The notes beneath the pieces are model-generated. The model had not been told where the DNA came from. It searched no databases and saw nothing but the letters and a program-made list of their open reading frames with translations. This document shows positions 52,604 through 60,923 of a stretch of 64,000 nucleotides of DNA, in pieces; the first letter of the stretch is position 1; every line of letters begins with the position of its first letter. The DNA is taken from the NCBI RefSeq assembly GCF_002356295.1, contig NZ_AP018042.1:3504361-3568360 (forward strand). The letters run 5' to 3'. The position numbers and the translations under genes are program-made. Source of the stretch: Labilibaculum antarcticum (lineage in GTDB: Bacteria; Bacteroidota; Bacteroidia; Bacteroidales; Marinifilaceae).

Positions 52604-54388
52604 ATGATTGAGAAAACAAGCTTGTTTCGTGTTGTTCTACTGATTTTATTGGTGGCTAATTTACTTTCGGAAGTAAATGCTCAAAGAACTCCTAATGTGA
52701 TTTTAATCCTTACGGATGATCAAGGAATTGGGGATTTGGCATGTCATGGTAATCCATGGATAAAAACACCTAATCTGGATGCATTTTATAAGGAATCGGT
52801 TCGATTAACAGATTTTCATGTAAGTCCCTATTGTGCACCAACTAGAGGGGCAATAATGACTGGGAAATATCCGATAAACAATGGAGCATGGGCAACATTT
52901 AAGGGGCGGGATGCTCTTCCCGAAAACACATCAACAATGGCCGATGTTTTTAAACAAAATGGTTATACAACGGGTATTTTTGGTAAATGGCATTTGGGTG
53001 ATAATTACCCGGTTCGGCCTACCGATTGCGGTTTTTATGTCGCCATTCACCACAAAGCAGGCGGTGTTGGTGAATTATCTGATTATTGGGGCAACAGCTA
53101 TTTTGATGATGTGTACTATGTGAATAATGAGCCGAAACAATTTGAAGGTTACTGTACTGATGTTTGGTTTAAGGAAGCCATTAAATTTATTGAGAGCAAT
53201 AAAGAGAGTCCATTTTTTGTCTATTTGCCAACTAACGCACCTCACAGTCCGTGGTTTGTTGATGATAAATACTCCGATCAGTATAGAGATTTAGAAGGAG
53301 AGGAAATTGTTAGTGCCAACTTCTACGGGATGATCACGAATATTGATGAAAATATCGGAAAATTGGATAAATACCTCAAGAAGAAAGGGCTATTGGATAA
53401 TACGATTTTGATTTTTATGACCGACAATGGTTCCAGCGGAGGAATTAGCCGTGATGGTAAAATAGGATACAATAAAGGTTATCGGGGAATGAAAGGGGCG
53501 AAAACAGAAGGTGGACATCGTGTGCCATTTTTTATTCGTTGGCCTGATGGTAAAATTGAAGGAGGAAAGGATATCAACGATCTTACCGGGCACATCGACT
53601 TACTTCCAACATTGGCAGGTTTGTGTCAACTTAATCTGGATGAAGATATGAATCTTGACGGGGTAGACTTTTCTTCACTGCTTTTAAAGAAGAAAAACAA
53701 ATTGGAAGAGAGAACAATGTTTGTGCATAACCGTCAGGACTGGCGACCACCGATGGATGAAAAACAAACCTGCCTGATGAATGACAAATGGAGATTGGTA
53801 AATGGGAATGAACTGTACAATATTGACAAAGATCAATACCAGAGCAATAATATAGCTCATCAACATCCAGAACTTGTTAAAACCTTACTAAATGATAATG
53901 CTCGCTTTGTGAAAATAGCGAAGACAAGAATAGGATATCAAGAACTACCAGTCAATGTTATTGGAAATGATGAGCAGGATGAAATTACGCTAACCATTCA
54001 ACATGCTATTGGAGAAGATGGAGGTATTTGGAAGTGTGAACAAGTGGCTGAAGGAATGAGGAATACCAATAACACTCATGCCTTGAGAGTTGATCGTACG
54101 GGTACATACGAAATTTCTTGTTGCAGATGGCCTAAAGAATGTCCTGGCCCGATTTGGGGAGTACCAGAGGAAAATCCTAAAAATCTTTACAATTATACCG
54201 TTATTAAACCCGAAAAAGTTAGAATTAGTATTGCCAATCAAATGCTTGAAAAAGAAATTGAAGCTAAGGAAGAGGCCGTGATATTTAAGGTAAGGCTTGA
54301 AAAAGGAAAAACACTACTTGTGAATGATTTTATTGAAGGTGGTGAAAAGTATGGGGTTTACTATACCTATATCAAGAGGGTCGATTAA
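52604..54388 (+). CDS. S1-family sulfatase with C-terminal beta domain
   Basis: A 594-residue type I sulfatase with signal peptide (VVLLILLVANLLSEVNAQ). Metal site ILTDDQGIGDLA near 35-46; formylglycine motif CAPTR with Cys 77, followed by GAIMTGKYP; GKWHLGD and MTDNGSSGG further on. The sulfatase fold ends near residue 440; about 150 residues follow that look like a beta-sandwich (HALRVDRTGTYEISCCRWP), as in some exo-sulfatases of algal-glycan clusters. It lies between the propeller gene and the GH16 gene. The sulfate position removed cannot be told. Confidence 0.92.
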   Translation: MIEKTSLFRVVLLILLVANLLSEVNAQRTPNVILILTDDQGIGDLACHGNPWIKTPNLDAFYKESVRLTDFHVSPYCAPTRGAIMTGKYPINNGAWATFKGRDALPENTSTMADVFKQNGYTTGIFGKWHLGDNYPVRPTDCGFYVAIHHKAGGVGELSDYWGNSYFDDVYYVNNEPKQFEGYCTDVWFKEAIKFIESNKESPFFVYLPTNAPHSPWFVDDKYSDQYRDLEGEEIVSANFYGMITNIDENIGKLDKYLKKKGLLDNTILIFMTDNGSSGGISRDGKIGYNKGYRGMKGAKTEGGHRVPFFIRWPDGKIEGGKDINDLTGHIDLLPTLAGLCQLNLDEDMNLDGVDFSSLLLKKKNKLEERTMFVHNRQDWRPPMDEKQTCLMNDKWRLVNGNELYNIDKDQYQSNNIAHQHPELVKTLLNDNARFVKIAKTRIGYQELPVNVIGNDEQDEITLTIQHAIGEDGGIWKCEQVAEGMRNTNNTHALRVDRTGTYEISCCRWPKECPGPIWGVPEENPKNLYNYTVIKPEKVRISIANQMLEKEIEAKEEAVIFKVRLEKGKTLLVNDFIEGGEKYGVYYTYIKRVD

Positions 54389-54423
54389 GTGATAAGTAAT
54401 AAATGCAATATTAATCTTGTGCT

Positions 54424-54533
54424 ATGAAACGTACATGACAAGGATATTTTGACACACAGTGGGATGATTATTCCGGCATGGTAATCCCGAAAGCTTTCGG
54501 GACCATATGGAAAAAAAATAAAATTATAATCAT
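54424..54533 (+). promoter_or_regulatory. Leader element, copy 3, directly before the GH16 gene
   Basis: Matches copies 1 and 2 at 36301-36491 in order: ATGAAACGTACATG, ACACACAGTGGGATGATTAT, GCATGGTAA, CCATATGG and AAAATTATAATCAT, ending exactly at the ATG. The hairpin CATGGT...ACCATATG is lengthened here by the 16-base palindrome CCCGAAAGCTTTCGGG (54486-54501). Confidence 0.65.
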
Positions 54534-55355
54534 ATGAAATTGAAATTTTGTCTATCTGTACTACTTTTGGGCATTGCAATTAGTGTATTTGCCCAACCAA
54601 GTGCTTTAAAAGGATATAAATGGGAGGCAGTTGATGCCTTAAGCGATGAATTTAAAGAGTTTGATGATTCGAAATGGACCTATTCGTTGTGGAATTACCC
54701 ACCTCCTAATATCATGATGGAAAGTCAAGCTTTTGTTGATGATGGAAAGCTTTGTATTAGAGCTGAAAAGCATACTGATTCCCTTAGGTGGATGAAAACT
54801 TGTCGAATCATGTCAAAAGTACAGATTGGCTATCCAATGTATACCGAATGCCGCATGAAAGCTGCTGATATCTCGGCTTACAATACCTATTGGCTGAACA
54901 ATGGAAATTCTGAGAACAGAAATGAAATTGATATTTGCGAGAACAATGCGAATCCAACAAATCCGAAAACGAAACATGGAATTGCTGATTTCCCTTACGT
55001 AATGCAATCGAATATACATCATGCGGTCGATGGGGAAAATTTACGTAGTCCAAGTAATGCCTCCACGAAACTACTTTCGAAAAGAAATAAAAATAGAGGA
55101 AAGGATTTTAACGAAACATACCATACTCTTGGCCTTTACTGGGAGAATGACCGCAATTGTCATTGGTTTTTAGATGGAGAATATGTTGGTTTTTCTTCAG
55201 CCAAACGAAAATTTACTCGTGAGCTGAATATCATTTTTGATTTGTGGTCGAACTCTTGGGATGGATTCCCGACAAAGGAAAGTTTAGATGACGATTCGAG
55301 AAATACAATGTATGTTGATTGGATACATACTTACAAGCTTGTTCAAATTAAGTAA
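54534..55355 (+). CDS. GH16-family endo-glycanase, exported
   Basis: A 273-residue enzyme with a cleavable signal (LSVLLLGIAISVFAQ). The catalytic motif EIDICE has the nucleophile Glu 131, Asp 133 and acid/base Glu 136. The start of the fold (YKWEAVDALSDEF...FDDSKW) and the length fit GH16 agarase, porphyranase or carrageenase-like subfamilies more than laminarinases. GH16 enzymes cut beta-1,4 or beta-1,3 bonds of galactans and glucans with retention. The sulfatase next to it supports a sulfated galactan. The leader is shared with the aldo/keto reductase at 36492, hinting at common control. Confidence 0.9.
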   Translation: MKLKFCLSVLLLGIAISVFAQPSALKGYKWEAVDALSDEFKEFDDSKWTYSLWNYPPPNIMMESQAFVDDGKLCIRAEKHTDSLRWMKTCRIMSKVQIGYPMYTECRMKAADISAYNTYWLNNGNSENRNEIDICENNANPTNPKTKHGIADFPYVMQSNIHHAVDGENLRSPSNASTKLLSKRNKNRGKDFNETYHTLGLYWENDRNCHWFLDGEYVGFSSAKRKFTRELNIIFDLWSNSWDGFPTKESLDDDSRNTMYVDWIHTYKLVQIK

Positions 55356-55650
55356 CTCAAAAGAGGAAACAACCACTTGTTATAAAGGCTATTTTTAAAC
55401 CTTATCTAAAGGTAATTTAAACAATTATCATGTGGTTATCGTTTAGTCTTTTCGCGTACAATACCCCCGGAATTTGAATTGTTATTCTGTTTACTCCTAA
55501 GTAAATTGATCTGACTCAAAGCAGTGTTGCTATTTAGTTTCATTATTAATAACTGACTAGTAGTGCGTTTTTACTGATGCTTAAGTCATCTCCTTTGTGA
55601 AACCCAGAGTAGTTTTCGTGCAATACAAAATACATTTAAAAGGTATGTAC
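55356..55650. other. Intergenic region behind GH16
   Basis: No ORF, RNA gene or clear terminator was found between the GH16 gene and the glp promoter. Confidence 0.4.
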
Positions 55651-55681
55651 TTTGCATTGCTAGGTAGTTTGTTTATATTTG
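55651..55681 (+). promoter_or_regulatory. Promoter of the glpABC operon
   Basis: TTTG (55651-55654) and TATATTTG (55674-55681) match the Bacteroidota -33 and -7 boxes with a 19-base spacer, the usual distance. It lies about 180 bases before glpA, leaving a long leader. Confidence 0.55.
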
Positions 55682-55859
55682 CTGTTACAGAATCATAATT
55701 GTCCTAAAATCAAAGCAAGAATATAGAAAAGAAGAGGGGCTGTGAAGTATTGAAACTTCAAATAAAAAAAAGCTCTGATGGGAGAATGTGATTTAACCCT
55801 TTCTATGGAAAGGACTAGTAAGCTGATTATAAAAAGATATCGATAAAATTTAATTTATC

Positions 55860-57485
55860 ATGAACAAGAATATATCCAATGAGTACGATGTGATAATCAT
55901 CGGAGGTGGGATCACCGGAACGGGTACCGCTAGAGATTGTGCGATGCGGGGACTAAGTGTTTTACTTGTAGAGCGTCATGATTTTGCCGTTGGGGCTACA
56001 GGACGAAATCATGGTTTGTTACATAGTGGTTCTCGATATGCTGTGACTGACCCTGAGTCTGCATCGGAGTGTATCAAAGAGAATAGGATTTTGCGACGTA
56101 TTGCAAACCATTGTGTGGAAGAAAATGATGGATTATTCATCACTCTTCCGGAGGATGACATCGCTTTTCAATCTCAATTTGTAGATGCATGTAGCAGTGC
56201 CGGAATTGAAAATGAAATTATTGATCCTGCTTATGCTCGTCATATTGAACCTTCGGTTAATCCAAATTTAATTGGTGCTGTGAAGGTACCAGATGGATCT
56301 GTGGATCCTTTTCGCCTTACGATGTCGAATGCCCTGGACGCCAAAATTCATGGAGCTGTTCTCTTAACACGTCATGAGGTAAAAGGTATTGTGAAAGAGC
56401 AGGACCGGGCTATTGGTGTGGAGTTGTTCAATCATGAAACAAAACAAAACGTTAACTATTACGGCAAAATAATTGTGAATGCCGGAGGTATTTGGGGCCA
56501 CCACATTGCGAAGCTTGCTGGTGTCAATATCAATATGTTTCCAGCGAAAGGTTCTTTGCTTATTTTTGGTCACCGTGTGAATAAAATGGTATTGAACAGA
56601 TGTCGAAAGCCTGCTAATGCTGATATTCTGGTACCGGGAGATACAATTTGTCTGATTGGAACCACATCGGAACGTATTCCGTACGACCAAATTGATAATA
56701 TGTTTGTATCCAGGCAGGATGTGGATGTGCTTATTCGTGAGGGAGTAAAGCTTTCTCCGGCATTGGCCACTACTCGTATTTTGCGTGCTTATGCAGGTGT
56801 ACGTCCCTTGGTTGCTGCAGACGATGATCCAACCGGACGAAACATTAGCCGTGGAATTGTACTTCTGGATCATCAGAAGCGTGATGGACTTTCTGGCTTT
56901 ATCACCATTACGGGTGGCAAGCTGATGACATATCGTTTGATGGCTGAAGAAGCTACTGATTTAATCTGCAAAAAACTGGCGGTTGATAAGCAATGCGAAA
57001 CAGCAGATAAGGTTTTGCCAGGAGCCGAAAAGAGTGAAAATCCGCTAAGTATTGCTACGGAAAAAGTATATACAGGGGCTAACATCTCACAAAAATCGGC
57101 GAAAGATCGTCATGGAACTCTTGCAAAGAATATTTCCACTGGTGACGACTACGAAGATTCATTGGTTTGTGAGTGTGAAGGGGTATCAGTAGCCGAGGTA
57201 AAATATGCTATTAATGAATTGCACGTAAAAAATCTGAAGGACCTGCGACGCCGTACCCGTGTTGGTATGGGAACATGTCAGGGAGAATTATGTGCTTGCC
57301 GTGCGGCCGGACTCCTTTGCGAAGCTTCGGAAAAACCAGGTAAGGCAAAAGATGATTTGGCTAGATTTCTTCAGGAACGATGGAAGGGAATGTTGCCAAT
57401 TACTTGGGGGGAAGGAATTAATGAGATTCAGTTTACTTCTTGGATTTACGAAGGCATATATGGTTTGGAACCAGATAACAATTAA
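55860..57485 (+). CDS. glpA: Anaerobic glycerol-3-phosphate dehydrogenase subunit A
   Basis: A 541-residue flavoprotein, close in length to E. coli GlpA (542). The FAD-binding VIIIGGGITGTGTARDCAMRG is at the N-terminus, followed by ATGRNHGLLHSGSRYA, a GlpA hallmark. The C-terminal domain is of the BFD-like [2Fe-2S] type: CECEGVS ... GTCQGELCACR. With GlpB and GlpC it oxidises glycerol 3-phosphate to dihydroxyacetone phosphate and passes electrons to the quinone pool under anaerobic conditions. First gene of a three-gene operon. No glycerol kinase or facilitator gene lies in the window. Confidence 0.96.
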   Translation: MNKNISNEYDVIIIGGGITGTGTARDCAMRGLSVLLVERHDFAVGATGRNHGLLHSGSRYAVTDPESASECIKENRILRRIANHCVEENDGLFITLPEDDIAFQSQFVDACSSAGIENEIIDPAYARHIEPSVNPNLIGAVKVPDGSVDPFRLTMSNALDAKIHGAVLLTRHEVKGIVKEQDRAIGVELFNHETKQNVNYYGKIIVNAGGIWGHHIAKLAGVNINMFPAKGSLLIFGHRVNKMVLNRCRKPANADILVPGDTICLIGTTSERIPYDQIDNMFVSRQDVDVLIREGVKLSPALATTRILRAYAGVRPLVAADDDPTGRNISRGIVLLDHQKRDGLSGFITITGGKLMTYRLMAEEATDLICKKLAVDKQCETADKVLPGAEKSENPLSIATEKVYTGANISQKSAKDRHGTLAKNISTGDDYEDSLVCECEGVSVAEVKYAINELHVKNLKDLRRRTRVGMGTCQGELCACRAAGLLCEASEKPGKAKDDLARFLQERWKGMLPITWGEGINEIQFTSWIYEGIYGLEPDNN

Positions 57486-57497
57486 GCGAGGATTACT

Positions 57498-58742
57498 ATG
57501 AAATTCGATAACATTATTATAGGAGGTGGGTTGAGTGGACTCACATGCGGAATTAAACTGGCGGAGCAAGGGAAAAAATGTGCAATAGTTTCATCGGGAC
57601 AGAGTGCAATTCATTTTTTTTCTGGTTCGTTCGACTTTCTTGGAAAGCTAAATGGACAAGAAGTGAAAAATCCGTTGGAAGCGATCAAAACATTGCCGGA
57701 TTCACATCCATATCAGCGTGTTGGAGTTGAGAATATTGCACGTTTGGCCGTTGAAGCACCTTTGCTTTTAAATCGTGCCGGCTTATCGTTTTTGGGTAAG
57801 GCAGACCAAAATCATTTTGTGTTAACCCCAATGGGGATTATGAAACCAACATGGTTAACATTAGATGATTTTACGCGTTTTGAACAAAAAAACACCTTTC
57901 CTTGGAAGAAAGCAGTCATCCTAAATTTTAGTGGATTTCTTGATTTTCACACCTTGTTTGTTCAGGATGGACTTAAGAAATTTGACGTGGATTCGCAAGT
58001 TAAAAACTTTGCGATGAAGGAGTTTGAAGCAATTCGCCGCAATCCGAGTGAAATGCGTTCTACTAACATTGCGAAGGTATTCGATCAGGGAGAAGATGCT
58101 CTTAACGAATTTGCTGAAAAGGTAAATTTATTAAGTGAGGGGTTTGAAGTTGTAATTCTGCCGGCAGTATTTGGTTTGTTCAATAAAAACGTTGTCGCAA
58201 ATCTAAAATCCAAGATAAATAAACCTCTGGTATTGCTTCCGGCCATACCTCCATCAGTTCCAGGTATACGAAGTCAGATATTTTTGCGAAAAAGATTTGA
58301 AGAGTTGGGTGGCACCTACTTTCTGGGCGATAATGTAGAAGAAGGTACTCTCGAGAATAATAGACTAGTTGCTATTCATACTAAGAACCATGGCGATATC
58401 AAGCTTGAGGCCGACCACTTTGTTTTGGCAAGTGGAAGCTTTTATAGCAAGGGGATTGTTGCAACTCGCGAGAAGTTATACGAACCTATTTTGGGGCTGG
58501 ATATTGATGGTGATACAGATAATGAAAAATGGCTGGATGAGAAATTCTTTAACGATCAGCCATATATGCATTATGGGGTTAAAACCGACAGCCATTTCCG
58601 TGCATTAATAAACGGTCAGCCAATAGAAAATTTATATGTAGCAGGTTCGGTACTTGGAGGGGCAAATGCCCTTAAGGAAGGAAGTGGAGCCGGAATCAGT
58701 GTACTTACTTCGCTTCATGTAGCTGAGCAAATTTTAAAATAA
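57498..58742 (+). CDS. glpB: Anaerobic glycerol-3-phosphate dehydrogenase subunit B
   Basis: A 414-residue subunit. N-terminal FAD-type motif IIIGGGLSGLTCGIKLAEQG and the GlpB block SGQSAIHFFSGSFDFLG; near the C-terminus IENLYVAGSVLGGANALKEGSG. The length agrees with E. coli GlpB (419). It binds flavin and links GlpA to the membrane subunit. It starts 12 bases after glpA and ends 7 bases before glpC. Confidence 0.95.
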   Translation: MKFDNIIIGGGLSGLTCGIKLAEQGKKCAIVSSGQSAIHFFSGSFDFLGKLNGQEVKNPLEAIKTLPDSHPYQRVGVENIARLAVEAPLLLNRAGLSFLGKADQNHFVLTPMGIMKPTWLTLDDFTRFEQKNTFPWKKAVILNFSGFLDFHTLFVQDGLKKFDVDSQVKNFAMKEFEAIRRNPSEMRSTNIAKVFDQGEDALNEFAEKVNLLSEGFEVVILPAVFGLFNKNVVANLKSKINKPLVLLPAIPPSVPGIRSQIFLRKRFEELGGTYFLGDNVEEGTLENNRLVAIHTKNHGDIKLEADHFVLASGSFYSKGIVATREKLYEPILGLDIDGDTDNEKWLDEKFFNDQPYMHYGVKTDSHFRALINGQPIENLYVAGSVLGGANALKEGSGAGISVLTSLHVAEQILK

Positions 58743-58749
58743 GGGGACG

Positions 58750-60009
58750 ATGAAAAAGGAAAAAATTGAACCAATCAATATAAGCGAGAATAATTTTGAA
58801 CAGTGTGTGAAATGTACGATTTGTACTGTTTATTGTCCTGTTCTGGAGGTAAATCCAGATTATCCGGGACCTAAGCAGTCAGGTCCGGATGGAGAACGAT
58901 TACGATTGAAGGATGAAAATTTTTACGATGAGTCATTGAAATTATGCCTCAACTGTAAACGTTGCGAAATTGCTTGTCCGCACGGAGTGAAAATTGGAGA
59001 TATCATTCAGCTGGCACGTATCAAATACAGCAAGAAAAAGCCAAAAATCAGAGATATGATTTTGGCCAATACTGATATTGTAGGAACCATGGCGAGCACT
59101 TTTGCACCCATTGTTAATCCAATTGTAGCCTTAAAGCCTGTCCGGCGGATAATGGATACAGTGCTGAAAATAGATCATCACCGTATGTTTCCGGAATATA
59201 CAGGGATGAGATTTGAAACATGGTACCGCAAATATGCTGAAAAGAAACAAACTGATTTCAAGAAACATGTAAGCTACTTTCATGGGTGTTATGTGAATTA
59301 TAATTTTCCTCAATTGGGTAAAGACCTGATTAAAATTATGAATGCTGCCGGTTATGGTGTTCATCTTTTGGAAAAGGAAAAGTGTTGTGGTGTCGCTTTA
59401 ATTTCTAATGGTTTGATTAAACAGGCTACGAAACAGGCAAAACACAATGTTGAAGCCTTTAAAAAATCTATCGTTGACAAAAACATGCCGGTAATATCGA
59501 CCTCTTCAACATGTATCTTCACCATTCGTGATGAGTATCCGCATTTGTTGGGGGTGAAGAATGAGGAAATACGTGATGAAAGTGAATTGGCTACAAGATT
59601 CCTGTTTCGTTTAATCGATTCAGGAAAGTTAAAATTGGTTTTCAAAGAGAATTACAAGAAACGCATTGCTTATCATACACCATGCCACATGGAAAAGTTG
59701 GGTTGGTCTATTTATTCAACCACATTGCTTAAAATGATACCGGGAATCGATTTTATGTCTCTTGAATCAAGATGCTGTGGTATTGCGGGAACTTACGGAT
59801 TTAAGAAAGAAAATTACGAAACTTCACAGGGAGTTGGGAAACCACTTTTCGATCAGATAGATGGCTCAAATGTCGATTTTGTAGCGACTGATTGTGAAAC
59901 CTGTAAGTGGCAAATTGAGATGTCAACCACTAAAAAGGTTCAACATCCAATTTCTATCCTTGCCGAGGCATTGGATGTAGAAGCTACAATGAAACTATGG
60001 CAAGAGTAA
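58750..60009 (+). CDS. glpC: Anaerobic glycerol-3-phosphate dehydrogenase subunit C
   Basis: A 419-residue iron-sulfur subunit. Two ferredoxin motifs, CVKCTICTVYCP and CLNCKRCEIACP, are in the first 80 residues. Two CCG domains follow (KCCGVALI; RCCGIAGTYGF), as in heterodisulfide-reductase-like proteins. It anchors the complex at the membrane and passes electrons to quinone. It is the last gene of the operon; no strong terminator is seen directly after it. Confidence 0.95.
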   Translation: MKKEKIEPINISENNFEQCVKCTICTVYCPVLEVNPDYPGPKQSGPDGERLRLKDENFYDESLKLCLNCKRCEIACPHGVKIGDIIQLARIKYSKKKPKIRDMILANTDIVGTMASTFAPIVNPIVALKPVRRIMDTVLKIDHHRMFPEYTGMRFETWYRKYAEKKQTDFKKHVSYFHGCYVNYNFPQLGKDLIKIMNAAGYGVHLLEKEKCCGVALISNGLIKQATKQAKHNVEAFKKSIVDKNMPVISTSSTCIFTIRDEYPHLLGVKNEEIRDESELATRFLFRLIDSGKLKLVFKENYKKRIAYHTPCHMEKLGWSIYSTTLLKMIPGIDFMSLESRCCGIAGTYGFKKENYETSQGVGKPLFDQIDGSNVDFVATDCETCKWQIEMSTTKKVQHPISILAEALDVEATMKLWQE

Positions 60010-60462
60010 ATTGCTTACTCATATTAAGCAGGTTGCGATATATAAAGCCAGCATCCATACTGATATGCAACCCATCAATAGCACACTTACATAGTTGTGT
60101 GGGTACAAGATTTGATTGTACAGGGAGTAAAGTATAAGTGGAAGTTTTAAATTTTAGGGTGGTATGTCACAATTATTGGATGTCTAAAATCCTTTGATTG
60201 TGGCATTTTTATTTTTTGTCAAGTAAAGGAGAGTTCTCAATATTCTGGATAACCGGTAAAAGTTGGGCCTGAGATTTTATTTAGCTGTTTTTTAGCTGCA
60301 ATTTTAAGTTCATGAATATGTGAAATCGCAATCTTTCGAGGATGTAGATTTGACATTGAGTCCGGAGATCGGGACCCGTATAGTGAAGAGAGCGTTAAGA
60401 ACAAAAAGCTGTTTAAGCGTAGCGAGTTCTTTTTATTCACATTTAAATTTCATAAATAGGAG
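60010..60462. other. Non-coding stretch after glpC
   Basis: No convincing gene. A 67-codon minus-strand frame at 60237-60440 was judged spurious. The sequence has the look of repeated intergenic DNA. Confidence 0.4.
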
Positions 60463-60581
60463 TTCATGATCTCACAAGTTCGGTAGTTTAGCAATCGAAC
60501 TAGTAACGGGTGATTGAGGACGTTGTCAATGATTTTTTGTTTCGCTTTTTATCCTAGTACCGAACGAAGTGAGATCATGAA
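60463..60581. repeat. Long inverted repeat, possible MITE-like element
   Basis: TTCATGATCTCAC plus AAGTTCGGTA (60463-60485) pairs with TACCGAAC and GTGAGATCATGAA (60558-60581), interrupted only by 3-4 unpaired bases, around 72 bases without ORF. Size and symmetry fit a small non-autonomous element or a cruciform-forming repeat. Confidence 0.5.
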
Positions 60582-60699
60582 TACCCGTTAAAATTATGAA
60601 TGAATCAAAAATTAAAAGCCCGTCTGGCTAAAGGACAAGCAAAAAATAATCAGGTTCACTCCTTTTATTGAAAATTGGTAACATTCGAAACCATCCTAA

Positions 60700-60895
60700 A
60701 ATCAAGCTTCGACGATCCATCTTTTGCTATTCCGACGCAAACGCGAATTGCTTTCCAAATGTTTTCTTTACCTGCGCCGGTACTTACTGCCACATTAATA
60801 TCCCAGGGTGGCATTCGCTGTGCTCATTTACCCCGGGCTATTATCTTTGAGCCCTTCAGGCTCGAGAAAAAAATGATAACAAAGGGACGAATGTA
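60700..60895. repeat. Intergenic repeat with GGGTGGCATTCGCTGTGCTC block
   Basis: A more GC-rich block inside AT-rich surroundings, with the small hairpin GAGCC-CTTCA-GGCTC at 60850-60864. Sequences of this kind (GCATTCGCTGTGCTCATTTA) occur as dispersed intergenic repeats in Bacteroidota as far as I recall; only one copy is in the window, so this rests on memory. Confidence 0.35.
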
Positions 60896-60923
60896 AAATA
60901 TTTCCCTTTTTGAGTGTATATTA

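Noticed and set aside
56364-56873. A 169-codon antisense frame inside glpA.
   Set aside because: The opposite strand encodes a certain glpA with all motifs; the antisense frame has no recognisable feature.
60237-60440. A 67-codon minus-strand frame ending in a tail like ISGPTFTGYPEY.
   Set aside because: Lies in repeat-like intergenic DNA, has no ribosome site and a mixed composition; similar frames appear as spurious genes in repetitive sequence.
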